From the NCBI RefSeq assembly GCF_020171845.1, contig NZ_JAIVAM010000019.1:21584-85583 (forward strand): DNA of 64,000 nucleotides, written 5' to 3'. The translations under genes were made by a program, and so were the position numbers. This DNA comes from Cytobacillus kochii (GTDB lineage: Bacteria; Bacillota; Bacilli; Bacillales; Cytobacillaceae). Below are positions 62,109 to 64,000 of the stretch, piece after piece (the first letter of the stretch is position 1; each line of letters opens with the position of its first letter). The notes beneath the pieces are model-generated. The model saw nothing but the letters and a program-made list of their open reading frames with translations. It searched no databases and was not told the DNA's origin.

Positions 62109-63194
62109 ATGAGAGTGTACGAGCGATATTTTAGATTTGTGATATTTTGGCGAATAGCACAATTACTTATCCTAGCACATCTTTGGCTCATAAGTACTGC
62201 TGGCTTTGAGGCGATTGTTTTTATCCTGCTTTTGCTCATTGTTATGAGCATACGTATAAGATTTTCAATACCAAAATGGAGTTTTCTTATTGAAATAGTC
62301 CTCTGTATCGTTTTCATTCCATATTTTCCGTTTGCCCTATATGGTTTAGCCATCGCTATTTTCGAAGCAGCACTAGTCGGGAAGTGGTGGTTGATTTTCC
62401 CAATGACGATTTTCATGATTGCTTACCCTGCCTTTGATATCACTTTGATTTGGTATAGTTTACTCACAGTATTAGTCGGAAGCTTCACTTATCAGTCAAT
62501 GAAAGAACGTAAGCAACTAGAAAAGACTTTAGACAAGGAAAGAAAAGAAAAGCATGAGCTTGAACAGATCAAAATGGAGCTTTTAGAAGCTTATTTTGAG
62601 GTGGAAAAGGCAGCTGAATTGAAGGAGAGAAATCGGATTTCAAGAGAACTGCATGACCACCTAGGGCATGATTTAACAGGTGCCCTTCTAGCTATTCAGG
62701 CATATGAACAAGTAGAAAATGAAAATCAAGCGCACTCCCTTCTGGAACAGGTGAAAATTAGGCTTTCGAGGAGTACTACGAGATTAAGAAATACAGTTCA
62801 TAATCTCACACCTGTTACTTATATAGGTGTTGATAGGTTGCAAAGAATCGTAGCAGATTCAGAGCCATTACTCATAGAATTTCAATATAACGGAAATGTG
62901 GATAATGTATCTTCTCAATATTGGCTGATGTTGGAAGCGTGTCTTAAGGAAGCTATTACAAATGTAAGTAAATATAGTAATGCGACGAAAACGAAAGTTG
63001 AACTTGATATTACTGAAACACTTGTAAGGTTGAAAATCCATGATAACGGCACCATTACCCAAAAATCAGTGAACGGAAGTGGACTAAGAAGTTTACAATT
63101 AAGAGCAAGAATGTTAAAAGGAAGCTTTACAATTGATCGTCAAAATGGGTACTTGCTCGTATGTGTTTTACCTATACAGAGAAGGGGGAAGTAG
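62109..63194 (+). CDS. Membrane histidine kinase of the exporter operon (DesK/YvfT-like)
   Basis: A 361-residue kinase with about five N-terminal membrane helices and almost no external domain (residues 8-125), a coiled-coil linker (KQLEKTLDKERKEKHELEQ), the HisKA_3 motif SRELHDHLGHDLTGALLAI with the phospho-acceptor histidine, and a short ATPase domain (EACLKEAITNVSKYS, IHDNGT, SGLRSLQLRARM). This intramembrane-sensing type usually senses through its exporter or the membrane itself. I start at the ATG at 62109, after GAGAGGTG. Two bases separate its stop from the regulator start. Confidence 0.86.
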   Translation: MRVYERYFRFVIFWRIAQLLILAHLWLISTAGFEAIVFILLLLIVMSIRIRFSIPKWSFLIEIVLCIVFIPYFPFALYGLAIAIFEAALVGKWWLIFPMTIFMIAYPAFDITLIWYSLLTVLVGSFTYQSMKERKQLEKTLDKERKEKHELEQIKMELLEAYFEVEKAAELKERNRISRELHDHLGHDLTGALLAIQAYEQVENENQAHSLLEQVKIRLSRSTTRLRNTVHNLTPVTYIGVDRLQRIVADSEPLLIEFQYNGNVDNVSSQYWLMLEACLKEAITNVSKYSNATKTKVELDITETLVRLKIHDNGTITQKSVNGSGLRSLQLRARMLKGSFTIDRQNGYLLVCVLPIQRRGK

Positions 63195-63196
63195 CT

Positions 63197-63808
63197 ATGG
63201 ATATATTAATTGTCGATGATGATCGTTTAATTTGTCAGAGCTTACAATTACTTCTCGATAAAGAAGAAGATATAAAAATTGTTGGTGTGGTTGAAAATGG
63301 AAGTGAAGCGATTTCTTTTTGTGAGAAAGTGCAGCTAGACCTTATTCTAATGGATATCCAAATGCCGGTGTTGAATGGAATAGAAAGTACAAAGGTTATA
63401 AAAAGAAACTGGCCACATATTAAAATAATGATGTTGACAACCTTTCAAGACGAAATGAATATTCGGCTTGCTTTAAAAGCAGGTGCTGAGGGCTATATCA
63501 TAAAATCTAGTTCGATTAAAGATATGGCCAAACAGATCCGTGCAATCGGATCAAATGCGAGGGTTCTTACTCCGGAAGTACTTGATAAACTTGTGCTACA
63601 AAATAAGTCAGATGGGTTCTGGTCATTAACTGAAAGGGAGAAAGACGTGATGGAGCTTGTGGTGGAAGGTTTATCGAATAAAGAAATATCGAAGCAGCTT
63701 TATTTAAGTGAAGGGACCGTTCGTAATGTTCTATCTATTGTTCTTGATAAACTGGAGCTACGCGATCGTACACAACTAGCCATTTACTATTGGCAACGGC
63801 AAAAATAG
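63197..63808 (+). CDS. NarL-family response regulator of the exporter operon
   Basis: A 203-residue regulator. The receiver domain has DDD at 7-9, the phospho-acceptor aspartate in LILMDIQMPVLNGIES and the switch lysine in YIIKSSS. The C-terminal LuxR-type domain reads WSLTEREKDVMELVVEGLSNKEI in parts, then LYLSEGTVRNVLSIVLDKL. The start is the ATG at 63197, seven bases after GGGGGA. It presumably activates the five-gene operon in response to the drug handled by the exporter. Confidence 0.9.
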   Translation: MDILIVDDDRLICQSLQLLLDKEEDIKIVGVVENGSEAISFCEKVQLDLILMDIQMPVLNGIESTKVIKRNWPHIKIMMLTTFQDEMNIRLALKAGAEGYIIKSSSIKDMAKQIRAIGSNARVLTPEVLDKLVLQNKSDGFWSLTEREKDVMELVVEGLSNKEISKQLYLSEGTVRNVLSIVLDKLELRDRTQLAIYYWQRQK

Positions 63809-63889
63809 GGTGTCAACTAGCATCTTACATTGCATGTAGAGAAAAGCCGTTGACTATTATCTAAACAAAAACCGGGAGATGTGTTAATG

Positions 63890-63958
63890 TCCCCTTTAAG
63901 TAGACATTCAAAAAAACCTTCATGTTACCATGAAGGAAAGAATGCTACTTGGAGGGGA
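63890..63958 (+). promoter_or_regulatory. IS leader hairpin that covers the transposase ribosome site
   Basis: TCCCCTTTAAGTAG-A-CATTC (63890-63909) pairs with GAATG-CTACTT-GGAGGGGA (63940-63958), with one bulge and two G-U pairs. It encloses the perfect hairpin CCTTCATG, TTAC, CATGAAGG (63917-63936). The 3' arm contains the Shine-Dalgarno GGAGGGG of the transposase. Confidence 0.7.
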
Positions 63959-63965
63959 TTTTTCT

Positions 63966-64000
63966 ATGGCAAAGAAAGGACAAACTTTTAATAGTTATTC
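63966..64000 (+). CDS. IS3-family transposase OrfA, N-terminal fragment at window end
   Basis: Only 11 codons are inside the window (MAKKGQTFNSY). This start is typical of IS3/IS150-type OrfA proteins, a helix-turn-helix subunit of the transposase. ATG lies eight bases after GGAGGGG. Everything further is outside the window, so intactness cannot be judged. Confidence 0.6.
   Translation, partial: MAKKGQTFNSY

Larger units (their letters stand above)
63882..64000 (+). mobile_element. Left end of an IS3-family insertion sequence
   Basis: The element appears to begin at TGTTAATGTCCCCTTTAAG (an IS3-type end starting with TG) and runs out of the window. It contains a long leader hairpin and the first codons of a transposase OrfA. 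The right end and target duplication are not visible, so the boundary is inferred from the terminal sequence alone. Confidence 0.65.

Noticed and set aside
1..64000. tRNA, rRNA, CRISPR arrays, prophage or restriction genes
   Set aside because: No cloverleaf, rRNA-like, regularly spaced repeat, phage or defence gene was recognised in either strand.

Overview
The window is about 36% GC by eye and carries a typical Bacillaceae chromosome: Shine-Dalgarno-led genes with frequent TTG/GTG starts, strong intrinsic terminators, and sporulation genes (spoVR, an alpha/beta SASP, a yheC/yheD cluster). Gene order follows the Bacillus subtilis yhc-yhd and yhe-yha regions (yhcT-yhcU, yhcX, pgcA, yhcY-yhcZ, yhdB, yhdC, spoVR; then yheE-D-C-B-A, yhaX, hemZ, yhaR, yhzC, yhaQ-yhaP). 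A low-GC, possibly salt-tolerant relative of B. subtilis such as Oceanobacillus or Virgibacillus is a reasonable guess. The genus itself is inference.

Layout. 1-3 kb: the 3' part of acsA and a homoserine dehydrogenase without an evident ACT domain. 3.4-8.1 kb: a small DUF2187 gene, then a TetR repressor divergent from a SwrC-like RND exporter with a palindromic operator inside the exporter promoter. 8.2-14 kb: proC, the cystine transporter tcyP (with a near-perfect CymR box), the purine permease pbuO (with a PurBox pair) and the ykaA-pit phosphate operon. 14.4-17.9 kb: helD overlapping an aldo/keto reductase, then a GlsB-type membrane protein. 18-29 kb: yhcT/yhcU, a BdbC plus thioredoxin-like pair, yhcX, pgcA, the yhcYZ (AirSR-like) two-component system, yhdB, yhdC and spoVR. 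29-38.4 kb: a YitT-family membrane protein, czcD with its CzrA-like repressor, the yclJK two-component system, a CorC-type CBS transporter with a structured leader, a YdaF-like acetyltransferase, a glutamate/dicarboxylate symporter and an orphan XRE regulator. 38.4-44.5 kb: universal stress protein, class A PBP, an HPr-like protein lacking His15, fumC, a SASP with a clear sigma-G promoter, a CstR-like sensor and small proteins. 44.3-51.3 kb: yheE plus four tandem ATP-grasp genes of the YheC/YheD family (B. subtilis has two), behind a sigma-K-like promoter, then yheB and yheA. 51.6-59.5 kb: yhaX, hemZ, a fatty-acyl-CoA ligase with a cre site, yhaR, yhzC and yhaQP. 59.7-63.8 kb: a five-gene ABC exporter plus two-component operon of the antimicrobial-resistance kind. 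63.9 kb to the end: the left end of an IS3-family element whose leader can fold over the transposase ribosome-binding site.

No tRNA, rRNA or CRISPR array was seen. The points most worth following up are the enlarged YheC/YheD ATP-grasp operon, the orphan CstR-like sensor, the His-less HPr paralogue, the structured leaders of the CorC-type and hemZ genes, and the IS leader hairpin.
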